NCBI GenBank assembly: GCA_003511945.1
Contig: DOJA01000262.1
Location: forward strand, 1 to 8,095
Direction: 5' to 3'
Length of the DNA stretch: 8,095 nucleotides
DNA from: Phycisphaerales bacterium
Lineage (GTDB): Bacteria; Planctomycetota; Phycisphaerae; Phycisphaerales; UBA1924
The stretch's first letter is position 1. Each line of letters begins with the position of its first letter. Shown piece after piece: positions 1 through 5,594 of this stretch. The notes beneath the pieces were generated by a model. That model made no database searches. It was given only the letters and a program-made list of their open reading frames with translations, and was not told where the DNA came from. The position numbers were made by a program, and so were the translations under genes.

Positions 1-45
1 GGCCCCCCGGCCCCCGCCCTCCGCCCCCCCGGCGCGAGGGGCCAT
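1..45 (-). CDS. Possible start of a coupled downstream gene (partial)
   Basis: The stop codon of the RNase HII-like gene is followed with one-base overlap by an ATG (the bases read TGATG on the minus strand), an arrangement often seen in translationally coupled genes. The frame stays open to the window edge and would encode a low-complexity Met-Ala-Pro-Arg then Gly/Ala-rich start of 15 residues. No domain can be recognised, and the extreme G-richness could equally be non-coding. The downstream sequence is needed to decide. Confidence 0.2.
   Translation of the reverse strand, partial: MAPRAGGAEGGGRGA
3..30 (-). other. G-quadruplex-type motif just after the RNase HII-like gene
   Basis: Read on the minus strand there are four runs of guanines (7, 3, 5 and 6 G) separated by loops of 4, 1 and 2 bases. 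This fits the classical rule of four G-tracts of three or more with loops of 1-7. It begins about 15 bases after the stop codon of the RNase HII-like gene. It could form a structure in RNA or in the non-template DNA strand; whether it does is inference. Confidence 0.5.
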
Positions 46-1043
46 CATGCGCGCCGGACCAGTGTCCGCTTCTCCTCCGAGGTCATGAAGGGCGCCGCGT
101 CGTTGAGCCACCGGCGCGCGTCCGTCGCGTAGCCCGCGGTGGGCTTGAGCTCGCTGATGCGCCCGCACCAATAGGCGTTGAAGCGGCGCATCAGCAGTTC
201 GCGCGTCAGCTTCGCGGTCATCGACGCGAGCGCAACCGGCAGGTGCGCCCGCTCACCCTCGACTCGGAACTCGACCCGCAGCCGGCGCGGCCCGTCCGGC
301 CCGCTCCCGGTGGCTTCGTACACGCTCCGCTCGCCGGACTCCTCGACGACCTTCACCTCCGCCCCCCGCAGCCGGCGCTGCAGCCCCGCGAGGTACCGCG
401 TGCGCCCGCCCTGTCGGTCCACCGCGGCCAGCCCCTCCCGCTCCCCGCCCGGCTCCGCCAGCAGGGCCCAGACCCGCCCGAGCATCGCGCCGACGACCGC
501 CAGACTCACGCCGCCCTTGCTGCCGGTGCGCTCCAGCCGCGTGTTGAACACCCGCTCGTCCATCGCGACGCACCGCAGGGCGCGCACTCGGACACCCGAC
601 GCCTCGCACACCCGCGCCAGCCGCCCGGACGCGAGCCGGAGCGAGGCCGCGTCCCCGCCGATGGGTAAGTCCAGCGCTCCGGCGCCGTACCACTCCAGCG
701 AGGCCGGCGCGCGTCGGGTGAGATCGACCAGCAGGTCCTCGTCCGTCCCCGGCGCCGCCCCCGCGAGGGAGGCAAACGCCAGCACGCCGCGCTCCAGATG
801 CTCGATCGAGCGCCGGAACGACGCGAGGTCGAACGACCCGGCCCGCTTCAGCCGCTTGGAGTCATCGACCGCAAGCCGTCCGGACGAGGCCGACCGGATG
901 TCCCTGCACACCGCCCCGCGCAGCAGCGCCCACAGGTCGGGCGTGCCCGTGGGGTCACCCGGCGTCGTGAGGACGGCCCCCGACACGCACAGCGGCCCGA
1001 GGGTTGGCCCGTAACCCGCCTCATCGATGCCGGCGTAGAGCAT
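45..1043 (-). CDS. Divergent ribonuclease HII-like protein
   Basis: A 332-residue cytoplasmic protein with the RNase HII (RNase H-fold) signature in order: AGIDEAGYGP near residues 4-13 (family AGxDEAGRGP), VDDSKRL at 59-65 (family DDSKKL), AVDRQGG at 207-213 in the place of the third acidic strand, VEGERA at 261-266 followed by ASMTAKLTRE at 273-282 (family GD...ASIxAKVTRD), and GYATDARRWL at 304-313 (family GYGTKEHLxxL). RNase HII nicks DNA at embedded ribonucleotides and degrades RNA in hybrids. Here the metal-binding set would be D7, E8, D209 and E264, with Glu where the family has Asp. Arg of the GRG ribose-reading motif is Tyr11. It is about 130 residues longer than standard RNase HII, mostly between residues 65 and 155. 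Start is ATG with no clear Shine-Dalgarno; it lies 38 nt after the small membrane protein gene and may share its promoter. Fold assignment is fairly firm; activity is uncertain. Confidence 0.8.
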   Translation of the reverse strand: MLYAGIDEAGYGPTLGPLCVSGAVLTTPGDPTGTPDLWALLRGAVCRDIRSASSGRLAVDDSKRLKRAGSFDLASFRRSIEHLERGVLAFASLAGAAPGTDEDLLVDLTRRAPASLEWYGAGALDLPIGGDAASLRLASGRLARVCEASGVRVRALRCVAMDERVFNTRLERTGSKGGVSLAVVGAMLGRVWALLAEPGGEREGLAAVDRQGGRTRYLAGLQRRLRGAEVKVVEESGERSVYEATGSGPDGPRRLRVEFRVEGERAHLPVALASMTAKLTRELLMRRFNAYWCGRISELKPTAGYATDARRWLNDAAPFMTSEEKRTLVRRA

Positions 1044-1081
1044 AGGCGGTGACGAGGAACGCGGACACGCCGCGCTCCGCG

Positions 1082-1303
1082 TCAGAAGTTTGATTTGGTC
1101 GTGGGGAGCGTTCCAGCGACCGGATCACTCGTCGTCGCGGGCTGGCCTGACCCCGCCGCCTTCTCCTCCGCCTCCTGGAGCGCTTGCTGCTGCGCGGACT
1201 GACTCCCGCCGCTGCCAAAGACTCCCATCTGCCACAGAATGAGACCGCCCGCCACCACGAGGAGGGCCGCCGCGAGTCCGATCTTGGTCGTGTTCTTGTT
1301 CAT
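1082..1303 (-). CDS. Small single-helix membrane protein, function unknown
   Basis: A 73-residue protein that I do not recognise. A short polar N-terminus with two lysines (MNKNTTK) precedes a hydrophobic segment at about residues 8-29, which would be one transmembrane helix or an uncleaved signal anchor. Then come a Gly/Ser linker, a Gln/Ala/Glu-rich helix-prone stretch (about 36-50) and a Thr/Pro/Ser-rich tail, probably outside the cytoplasmic membrane. No lipobox Cys is present. The start is ATG at 1303 with only a weak GGAG 12 bases upstream. It lies between a promoter candidate at about 1382-1411 and the RNase HII-like gene 38 nt downstream, so the two are probably co-transcribed. Amino-acid composition and the clear membrane segment argue that it is a real gene rather than a random frame. 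Confidence 0.65.
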   Translation of the reverse strand: MNKNTTKIGLAAALLVVAGGLILWQMGVFGSGGSQSAQQQALQEAEEKAAGSGQPATTSDPVAGTLPTTKSNF

Positions 1304-1381
1304 GGGATCACCGGGCTCCGGGAGGCGCCGGATGGCACGCTCCGCTCAGGTCTTGATACAGGAGAGGGAACAATTCAGCGC

Positions 1382-1411
1382 AGTATAGGAAAAGGCCGGG
1401 CACGGTGTCCG
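1382..1411 (-). promoter_or_regulatory. Candidate sigma70-type promoter for the small membrane protein gene
   Basis: On the minus strand, TATACT (1387 to 1382) matches the -10 consensus at 5 of 6 positions. An 18-bp spacer separates it from CGGACA (1411 to 1406), 4 of 6 matches to TTGACA. Start of transcription would fall near 1375, leaving a leader of about 70 nt before the ATG at 1303. The elements overlap the terminator of the preceding gene, so they sit exactly where a new unit should begin. Confidence 0.45.
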
Positions 1412-1420
1412 CGCCCGGCC
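1390..1420 (-). terminator. Intrinsic terminator of the 1467-2519 prepilin gene
   Basis: An inverted repeat with perfect 8-bp GC arms (1394-1401 GGCCGGGC, 1413-1420 GCCCGGCC) is extended inside by a mismatch and three more base pairs around a 3-nt loop. On the minus strand it is followed at once by TTTTCC. It begins about 47 nt after the stop codon of the prepilin gene. Stem plus T-run is the classical Rho-independent form, although the T-run is short. Confidence 0.75.
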
Positions 1421-1466
1421 CCAAAGTGGATCAATCGACCCGCGAAAACCTGACCATCGACGCGGA

Positions 1467-2519
1467 CTAGAGGTCGCGGCCCCGAACCCCGCCGTAGGTC
1501 ATGAAGAAGTGCGCGGGCCAGCGGAGCGCCGTGGCCCCGGACCCGCTTCCGAAGCGGTAGACCGGGCCCGACCCCTCCGAGCGACTCCCGGCGATCGGCA
1601 AGTCGGAGAACGGCTTGAGGTTCCGCGCGCTGCCGTCACCGGCGGAAACCGTCGCAGTCGCGCCGGGCTCGAGATAGAAGTTGACATTCCGGTCGTGCGA
1701 CGCCTCGAAGATGTAGAAGAAGACCTTCTTGTCCGGGTGGGCCACATCGGCCGACTTATTGAAGACGAGCTTGGAGTAGGGATACGGTCCATCGACCGTC
1801 TCGCCTACAAACGATTCGTTGAAGCTCCCGTCAGCGTTAGAGATCCAATCGCGGTTATCGACGAGCGCGGAGACAGAGTAGCGGTAAGATCCAACCGCGA
1901 TGAACTGCATTTGCTTGGACGAAACGGGGTCGTACTGCTTGCCCTTGTTGTCGCGGACCAGCTGGCGCCAGCGCTGCCAGGTTTCGATCCGATTCGTATG
2001 AGAAGGGGACAGGAACACATCGGACAGCATCGCCATACCCTCGCCCTCGACCATGTATGGCCCGAGGGTGACCAGGTAGAAGTCGTACATCGACGAGTAC
2101 GCGACATCGGGGCTGAACCCGCTGGTGCCGTTGTCTGCCCGCGAGTCCGGGTTGACCTTGGCGAACACATCCAACCCGGGACGCTCGGCGGAGCCGGGGA
2201 AACCCCATCCGTTGGTCTGCCAGGTCTGGGCCGCCATGACGCGGGCGGGCTTGCCACGCAGGCCACGCGGATCCTGCGGATTGTTGGTCGGACCCTCGGG
2301 GCCGTGGAGCAGCCGATCCTTGTTGGCGGAGGCGTAGTTCGCCAGGCCCTGGCCGTGCTGCTTCATGTTGGCGACGCACTTGCTGACACGGGCCGCCCGG
2401 CGAGCGGTGCCCAGGGCGGGGAGCAGCAGACTGATCAGCAGAGCGATGATGCTGATGACGACCAGCAGCTCGATCAGCGTGAAGCCGCGAGTCTGGGCTG
2501 TCCTTCCATTCCTGATCAT
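1467..2519 (-). CDS. Prepilin-like (type II secretion / pseudopilin-type) protein
   Basis: A 350-residue protein with a class III prepilin leader: residues 1-12 end in Arg-Gly, then FTLIELLVVI. Cleavage by a prepilin peptidase would fall after Gly12, leaving Phe at +1 and the conserved Glu at +5 (Glu17). A hydrophobic helix runs from 13 to about 35, followed by PALGTARRAARVSKC, the usual continuation in the large planctomycete families of these proteins. The remaining ~300 residues form a presumed periplasmic or surface domain rich in Gly, Ser and aromatic residues that I cannot assign. I chose the ATG at 2519 because GGAG lies 6 nt before it. A GTG 16 codons upstream (2567) lacks such a site and would put an unusual polar stretch before the leader. 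It lies 174 nt after tRNA-Leu and is closed by a terminator, so it is probably its own unit; no convincing promoter was found. Confidence 0.85.
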   Translation of the reverse strand: MIRNGRTAQTRGFTLIELLVVISIIALLISLLLPALGTARRAARVSKCVANMKQHGQGLANYASANKDRLLHGPEGPTNNPQDPRGLRGKPARVMAAQTWQTNGWGFPGSAERPGLDVFAKVNPDSRADNGTSGFSPDVAYSSMYDFYLVTLGPYMVEGEGMAMLSDVFLSPSHTNRIETWQRWRQLVRDNKGKQYDPVSSKQMQFIAVGSYRYSVSALVDNRDWISNADGSFNESFVGETVDGPYPYSKLVFNKSADVAHPDKKVFFYIFEASHDRNVNFYLEPGATATVSAGDGSARNLKPFSDLPIAGSRSEGSGPVYRFGSGSGATALRWPAHFFMTYGGVRGRDL

Positions 2520-2525
2520 GTGGGT

Positions 2526-2529
2526 CTCC
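2526..2529 (-). promoter_or_regulatory. Ribosome binding site deciding the prepilin start
   Basis: GGAG on the minus strand, 6 nt before the ATG at 2519. It supports the shorter prepilin start that places the Gly/Phe processing site at residue 12. Confidence 0.6.
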
Positions 2530-2646
2530 GACTTGGGGTTCGAGTGATGGGGTCTTCCTTGGGTCACAAAGGCCCGGACCCCGCCTTACCATGGTCTACG
2601 CCCCGGGAACGCCCGCGGATCCCGGGGAGGGAGCAGTTTTACCGAA

Positions 2647-2682
2647 CCGGGCTCGGCGTCTCCGGTCGCGACGCCGACCCGG
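2647..2682 (-). repeat. Long GC-rich hairpin between tRNA-Leu and the prepilin gene
   Basis: Arms 2647-2660 and 2670-2682 pair over 13 bp with a single one-base bulge around a 9-nt loop. It starts 12 nt after the tRNA 3' end on the minus strand. What follows (TTCGGTAAAA) has no U-tract, so it is a poor intrinsic terminator. It could block exonuclease, pause polymerase, or assist tRNA end formation. Seen directly as sequence symmetry; the role is inferred. Confidence 0.55.
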
Positions 2683-2693
2683 ACCAGTCAAAG

Positions 2694-2778
2694 TGCGGCT
2701 GAAAGGAGTCGAACCTTCACGGGATTAACTCCCACCAGAACCTGAATCTGGCGCGTCTGCCAATTCCGCCACAGCCGC
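2694..2778 (-). tRNA. tRNA-Leu, anticodon CAG
   Basis: An 85-nt class II tRNA. The acceptor stem is GCGGCTG with CAGCCGC (7 of 7 pairs) plus discriminator A, as expected for leucine. The D arm contains the usual GGCAGA. The anticodon stem CCAGA/TCTGG encloses the loop TTCAGGT, giving anticodon CAG, which reads the leucine codon CUG, expected to be heavily used in such GC-rich DNA. A long variable arm has a GGGA/TCCC stem, and the T arm carries GGTTCGACTCC. The 3' CCA is not encoded (CTT follows the discriminator) and must be added after transcription. It lies 82 nt downstream of recA on the same strand, with a possible promoter of its own. Confidence 0.96.
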
Positions 2779-2799
2779 TCGCTAAGGGGAAGAAGCCAG

Positions 2800-2827
2800 A
2801 CAATAGCGGCCCTGTTGCCGATGGCAA
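2800..2827 (-). promoter_or_regulatory. Candidate promoter of tRNA-Leu
   Basis: On the minus strand, TTGCCA (2827 to 2822; 5 of 6 to TTGACA), a 16-bp spacer and TATTGT (2805 to 2800; 4 of 6 to TATAAT). The predicted start near 2793 leaves about 15 nt of leader before the tRNA. The spacing equals that of the recA promoter. The -35 box lies inside a small inverted repeat, TTGCC GAT GGCAA (2815-2827). Confidence 0.45.
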
Positions 2828-2860
2828 GGCCTACCGAACCCTAGCATACCCCAAACGACG

Positions 2861-4009
2861 CTATTCTTCGTCCCCTTCCGCCTCGGACGAAGAGCCGCGA
2901 GCGGATCCGACCGGCTTCACGCCCTTCACCTCGACGACCGCGCGCCGGACCTCCTGGAACAGCTCGGGATTGTCGGCGAGGAACTTTTTGACATTCTCGC
3001 GTCCCTGACCGAGCCGGACCTCTCCGAAGGAGAACCAGGCCCCGCTCTTTTGGATGACATTGCTGCCGACCGCCAGATCGAGCAGGTCGCCGGTCGCGGA
3101 GATGCCCTCGTCGAACATGATGTCGAACTCGGCGTCGCGGAAGGGTGGGGCGAGCTTGTTCTTGACGATCCTTGCGCGCACGCGGTTGCCGATGTTCGCG
3201 TCGCCGTCCTTGATGGCGCTGATCCGGCGGATATCGATGCGGACAGACGAGTAGAACTTGAGCGCCCGCCCGCCGGTCGTGGTCTCGGGCGAGCCGAACA
3301 TGACTCCGATCTTCTCGCGGATCTGGTTGATGAAGACGACCGTGCACTTGCTGCGGGAGATGGCGCCGGTGAGCTTCCGCAGGGCCTGGCTCATCAGGCG
3401 GGCCTGCAGCCCGACATGGCTGTCGCCCATCTCGCCCTCGAGTTCCGCCCGGGGAACCAGGGCCGCCACGGAGTCGACGACGATGATCTCGACCGCGTTG
3501 GACTTCACCAGCAGTTCGCAGATTTCCAGCGCCTGCTCGCCGCTGTCGGGCTGGGAGACCAGCAGTTCGTCCACATTGACGCCCAACCGCCTGGCCCACG
3601 AGGGGTCCAGCGCGTGCTCGGCGTCGATGAACGCCGCGACGCCGCCCGACTTCTGGCAATGGGCCACACAGGTGAGCGCGAGGGTGGTCTTGCCCGAGGA
3701 CTCCGGGCCGAAGATCTCCACCACCCGCCCGGTTGGGATGCCCTTGCCGCCCAGCGCCAGATCCAACGAGAGAGTCCCCGTCGAGATGCCCGGGACGGAG
3801 GCGAAGGCGTTCTCGTCCAGTCGCATGATCGAGCCCTTGCCGAAGGACTTCTCGATCTGCTGGACTGTCCGCTCCAGGGATTGGGCTTTGGCCTTGTCTT
3901 CCACGATGACGCCGGTGTCCTTTGCTGCGGGTTTGGCCACGCTCCTGCCGCCTTCCTTGGTGCGAGTGGTGCCGTTTCGCTGCGCCAGTTCGGTCGCTTC
4001 GCTGACCAT
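2861..4009 (-). CDS. recA: Recombinase RecA
   Basis: A 382-residue RecA, the ATP-dependent DNA strand-exchange protein of homologous recombination and, in most bacteria, co-protease that triggers LexA self-cleavage. Visible landmarks: Walker A GPESSGKT at 101-108, the FIDAEHALDP segment with the catalytic Glu at 131, Walker B IIVVDS at 175-180, loop L1 around EGEMGDSHVGLQARLMSQAL (191-210), loop L2 region INQIREKIGVMFGSPETTTG (227-246), and a Ser/Glu/Asp-rich acidic tail at 373-382. The N-terminus is about 30 residues longer than in E. coli RecA. An ATG at 4009 is chosen because AAAGGAG lies 9 nt before it. The in-frame start at 4081 would lie upstream of the promoter. The gene has its own promoter just past murD, and no clear terminator follows before tRNA-Leu. 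Confidence 0.98.
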   Translation of the reverse strand: MVSEATELAQRNGTTRTKEGGRSVAKPAAKDTGVIVEDKAKAQSLERTVQQIEKSFGKGSIMRLDENAFASVPGISTGTLSLDLALGGKGIPTGRVVEIFGPESSGKTTLALTCVAHCQKSGGVAAFIDAEHALDPSWARRLGVNVDELLVSQPDSGEQALEICELLVKSNAVEIIVVDSVAALVPRAELEGEMGDSHVGLQARLMSQALRKLTGAISRSKCTVVFINQIREKIGVMFGSPETTTGGRALKFYSSVRIDIRRISAIKDGDANIGNRVRARIVKNKLAPPFRDAEFDIMFDEGISATGDLLDLAVGSNVIQKSGAWFSFGEVRLGQGRENVKKFLADNPELFQEVRRAVVEVKGVKPVGSARGSSSEAEGDEE

Positions 4010-4018
4010 ACCGATCCG

Positions 4019-4025
4019 CTCCTTT
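4019..4025 (-). promoter_or_regulatory. Strong ribosome binding site of recA
   Basis: AAAGGAG on the minus strand, 9 nt before the ATG at 4009. It fixes the recA start and rules out the longer reading frame beginning at 4081. Confidence 0.8.
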
Positions 4026-4049
4026 GCCCGCCAATGTTCGGGCAGTGAT

Positions 4050-4077
4050 AGGATACGGACAAAGACCGTACTGTCAA
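4050..4077 (-). promoter_or_regulatory. recA promoter
   Basis: On the minus strand, a perfect TTGACA -35 box (4077 to 4072), a 16-bp spacer and a TATCCT -10 box (4055 to 4050; 4 of 6). Transcription should start near 4043, giving a leader of about 34 nt that carries the AAAGGAG site. It lies in the 99-nt gap after murD, so recA need not depend on murD transcription. Confidence 0.75.
4054..4070 (-). promoter_or_regulatory. Inverted repeat between -35 and -10 of recA (candidate operator)
   Basis: Perfect 5-bp arms TACGG (4054-4058) and CCGTA (4066-4070) flank 7 bp, filling the spacer of the recA promoter. A protein bound there would block RNA polymerase. LexA is the usual regulator of recA, but the half-site differs from the CTGT (Proteobacteria) and CGAAC (Gram-positive) types, so the bound factor is unknown. 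Two copies of CCCGAACA (minus strand) lie nearby at 4035-4042 and 4083-4090. Confidence 0.45.
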
Positions 4078-4108
4078 GCACCTGTTCGGGTGGATCGTCC
4101 AGAACCTG

Positions 4109-5548
4109 TCACCGGACCCCGAACCGGGACCGGACCAACTCCACAAACCTCTGACCACGCTGCTCGAAGTGCTCGAACTGATCCCACGAGGCACAGCCCG
4201 GGCTCAGGAGCACGCAGTCGCCCGGGCGGGCCTCGGCGGCCACCGCCTCGACGGCGGCTTCGAGGGTCGCGCAGTCCCGGGCGCGCCCACCGGCGCTGCG
4301 GACCAGGGACGCCAGCGTCGGCCCCGTGGCGCCGATCGCGTACACCCCCGCGCACCGGGCGGCCGGGGCGGCCATCCGCGACAGGTCGATCTTCTTGTCG
4401 TACCCGCCGCAGATCAGCCGGGTGCGCACGGCGCCGATCGCCGTCTCGTCCTCCATCGCGGCGATGGCCAGGGCGGCGGACTCCGGAGTGGTGCTCTTGG
4501 AGTCGTTGAACGCAACGACCTTGGCGCCCGCGGGTCCGCCGGGGCAGGGGAACTCGCCGATGCGCTCGAGCCGGTGCGGGAGCCCCGGGAAGCGCGCGAT
4601 GGCGTCGATGGCCTCGAACATCCCAACGCCCGCGATCGACGCCACCCGTCGCGCGAAGGCGGCGTTCAGGCGGTTGTGCTTGCCCGGCGTCGCGATGGGG
4701 CCGGTGTCGTCGAGGTCGGCGTAGTTGATCCACTCGACACGATGCCCCGACGGGGGGAACTGAACCGCGGTCTGTCGGACCTGCCCGGGCCACTGCGAAA
4801 GCGCCGCGAGCATGACCGCGTGATCCCCCGGGCGCTGGTCGCGGAGGATCTGCATCTTGCTGGAGGCGTAGTGCCCGAGCTCGCCGTGCCAGTCGAGGTG
4901 GTTGGGGGAGAAGTTGGTGACCACCGCGACTCCGGGGGACCACCCGCGGGCGCCGGGGAATCCTGCATCCTTGGCGAGCCAGTGGAGCATGGCGCTGGAG
5001 AGTTCGAGAACGACCCAGTCGTCCTCGCGGATGTGGGCGAGGTGGCCCAGGAGCGAGCCGCCGAAGTTCCCGCCGAGGTGCGCCCGGCGTCCGGCGACGG
5101 AGAGGGCCGCGTGGGTCATGGCGCTGGTGGTGGACTTGCCGGCGCTGCCGGTGATACCGACGACCCGCTCGCGGCGCGGGAGGCGCTCGACGAGCAGGCG
5201 GATCTCGGTGGTCACCGGGACCGCGGCGGCGTGAGCGGCGCGGAGATACCGGTTCTCCCACGGGCGCGGGACGGCGGGGTTGGCGACGACGAGGTCGGTG
5301 TCCGTGAAGTCGGCGACCTGGTGGGGGTTGTCGTCGGTGCCGCCGAGCCGCAGGCGCGCCCGCCCGGAGCGGACGAGGGGCTCGATCTGTGCGATGGAGT
5401 CGGCGAGTCGCTCGGCGGGGTCCTTGTCGGTGACGAGAACATCGGCGCCCTGCGCACAGAGCCACTGGGTGACGCCGACCCCGCCGCCGAAGCGCCCGAG
5501 GCCCATGACGGTGACGCGCGCGCCCTGGAAGTCGTGGAAGCCCTGCAC
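4109..5548 (-). CDS. murD: UDP-N-acetylmuramoylalanine--D-glutamate ligase MurD
   Basis: A 479-residue cytoplasmic ligase that adds D-glutamate to UDP-MurNAc-L-Ala using ATP, the second amino-acid step of peptidoglycan precursor synthesis. Domains in order: an N-terminal Rossmann-like UDP-binding part (VMGLGRFGGG, 14-23); the ATPase centre with GITGSAGKST at 131-140, LELSSAML at 181-188 carrying the Mg-binding Glu, TNFSPNHLDWHG at 211-222 and YASSKMQIL at 227-235 with the Lys expected to be carbamylated (K231); and the C-terminal domain with NDSKSTTPES at 348-357, ICGGYDKKIDLS at 379-390 and LLSPGCASWDQFEHF at 447-461. It is somewhat longer than E. coli MurD (438). The P-loop has Ala where Asn is usual. 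The GTG start at 5548 has no evident Shine-Dalgarno and is the least certain part. It lies 46 nt behind the PEP-CTERM-like gene and away from other mur/fts genes. Confidence 0.95.
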   Translation of the reverse strand: MQGFHDFQGARVTVMGLGRFGGGVGVTQWLCAQGADVLVTDKDPAERLADSIAQIEPLVRSGRARLRLGGTDDNPHQVADFTDTDLVVANPAVPRPWENRYLRAAHAAAVPVTTEIRLLVERLPRRERVVGITGSAGKSTTSAMTHAALSVAGRRAHLGGNFGGSLLGHLAHIREDDWVVLELSSAMLHWLAKDAGFPGARGWSPGVAVVTNFSPNHLDWHGELGHYASSKMQILRDQRPGDHAVMLAALSQWPGQVRQTAVQFPPSGHRVEWINYADLDDTGPIATPGKHNRLNAAFARRVASIAGVGMFEAIDAIARFPGLPHRLERIGEFPCPGGPAGAKVVAFNDSKSTTPESAALAIAAMEDETAIGAVRTRLICGGYDKKIDLSRMAAPAARCAGVYAIGATGPTLASLVRSAGGRARDCATLEAAVEAVAAEARPGDCVLLSPGCASWDQFEHFEQRGQRFVELVRSRFGVR

Positions 5549-5594
5549 GGGCGCATGGTACGCCCGCGAAGGGGAGTCGGATCCGTCGTGCGCC

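Noticed and set aside
2520..2567. Longer prepilin gene beginning with GTG at 2567
   Set aside because: It has no ribosome binding site and adds a polar 16-residue stretch before an already complete prepilin leader.
2647..2682. Calling the hairpin after tRNA-Leu an intrinsic terminator
   Set aside because: The minus strand after the stem reads TTCGGTAAAA with no U-tract, so it is listed only as a hairpin.
1509..2702. Long plus-strand open frame of 397 codons opposite the prepilin gene
   Set aside because: It is the antisense shadow of a well-supported prepilin gene and of the tRNA flank. The translation is Arg/Gly/Val-rich without a recognisable domain, and long antisense frames are common in GC-rich DNA.
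2841..4034. Second minus-strand frame of 397 codons overlapping recA
   Set aside because: It is an out-of-frame copy of recA rich in Arg and Gly; the RecA frame carries Walker motifs and a strong ribosome binding site.
4010..4081. Longer recA reading frame starting at 4081
   Set aside because: This start would lie upstream of the -35 and -10 boxes, and the ATG at 4009 has AAAGGAG 9 nt before it.
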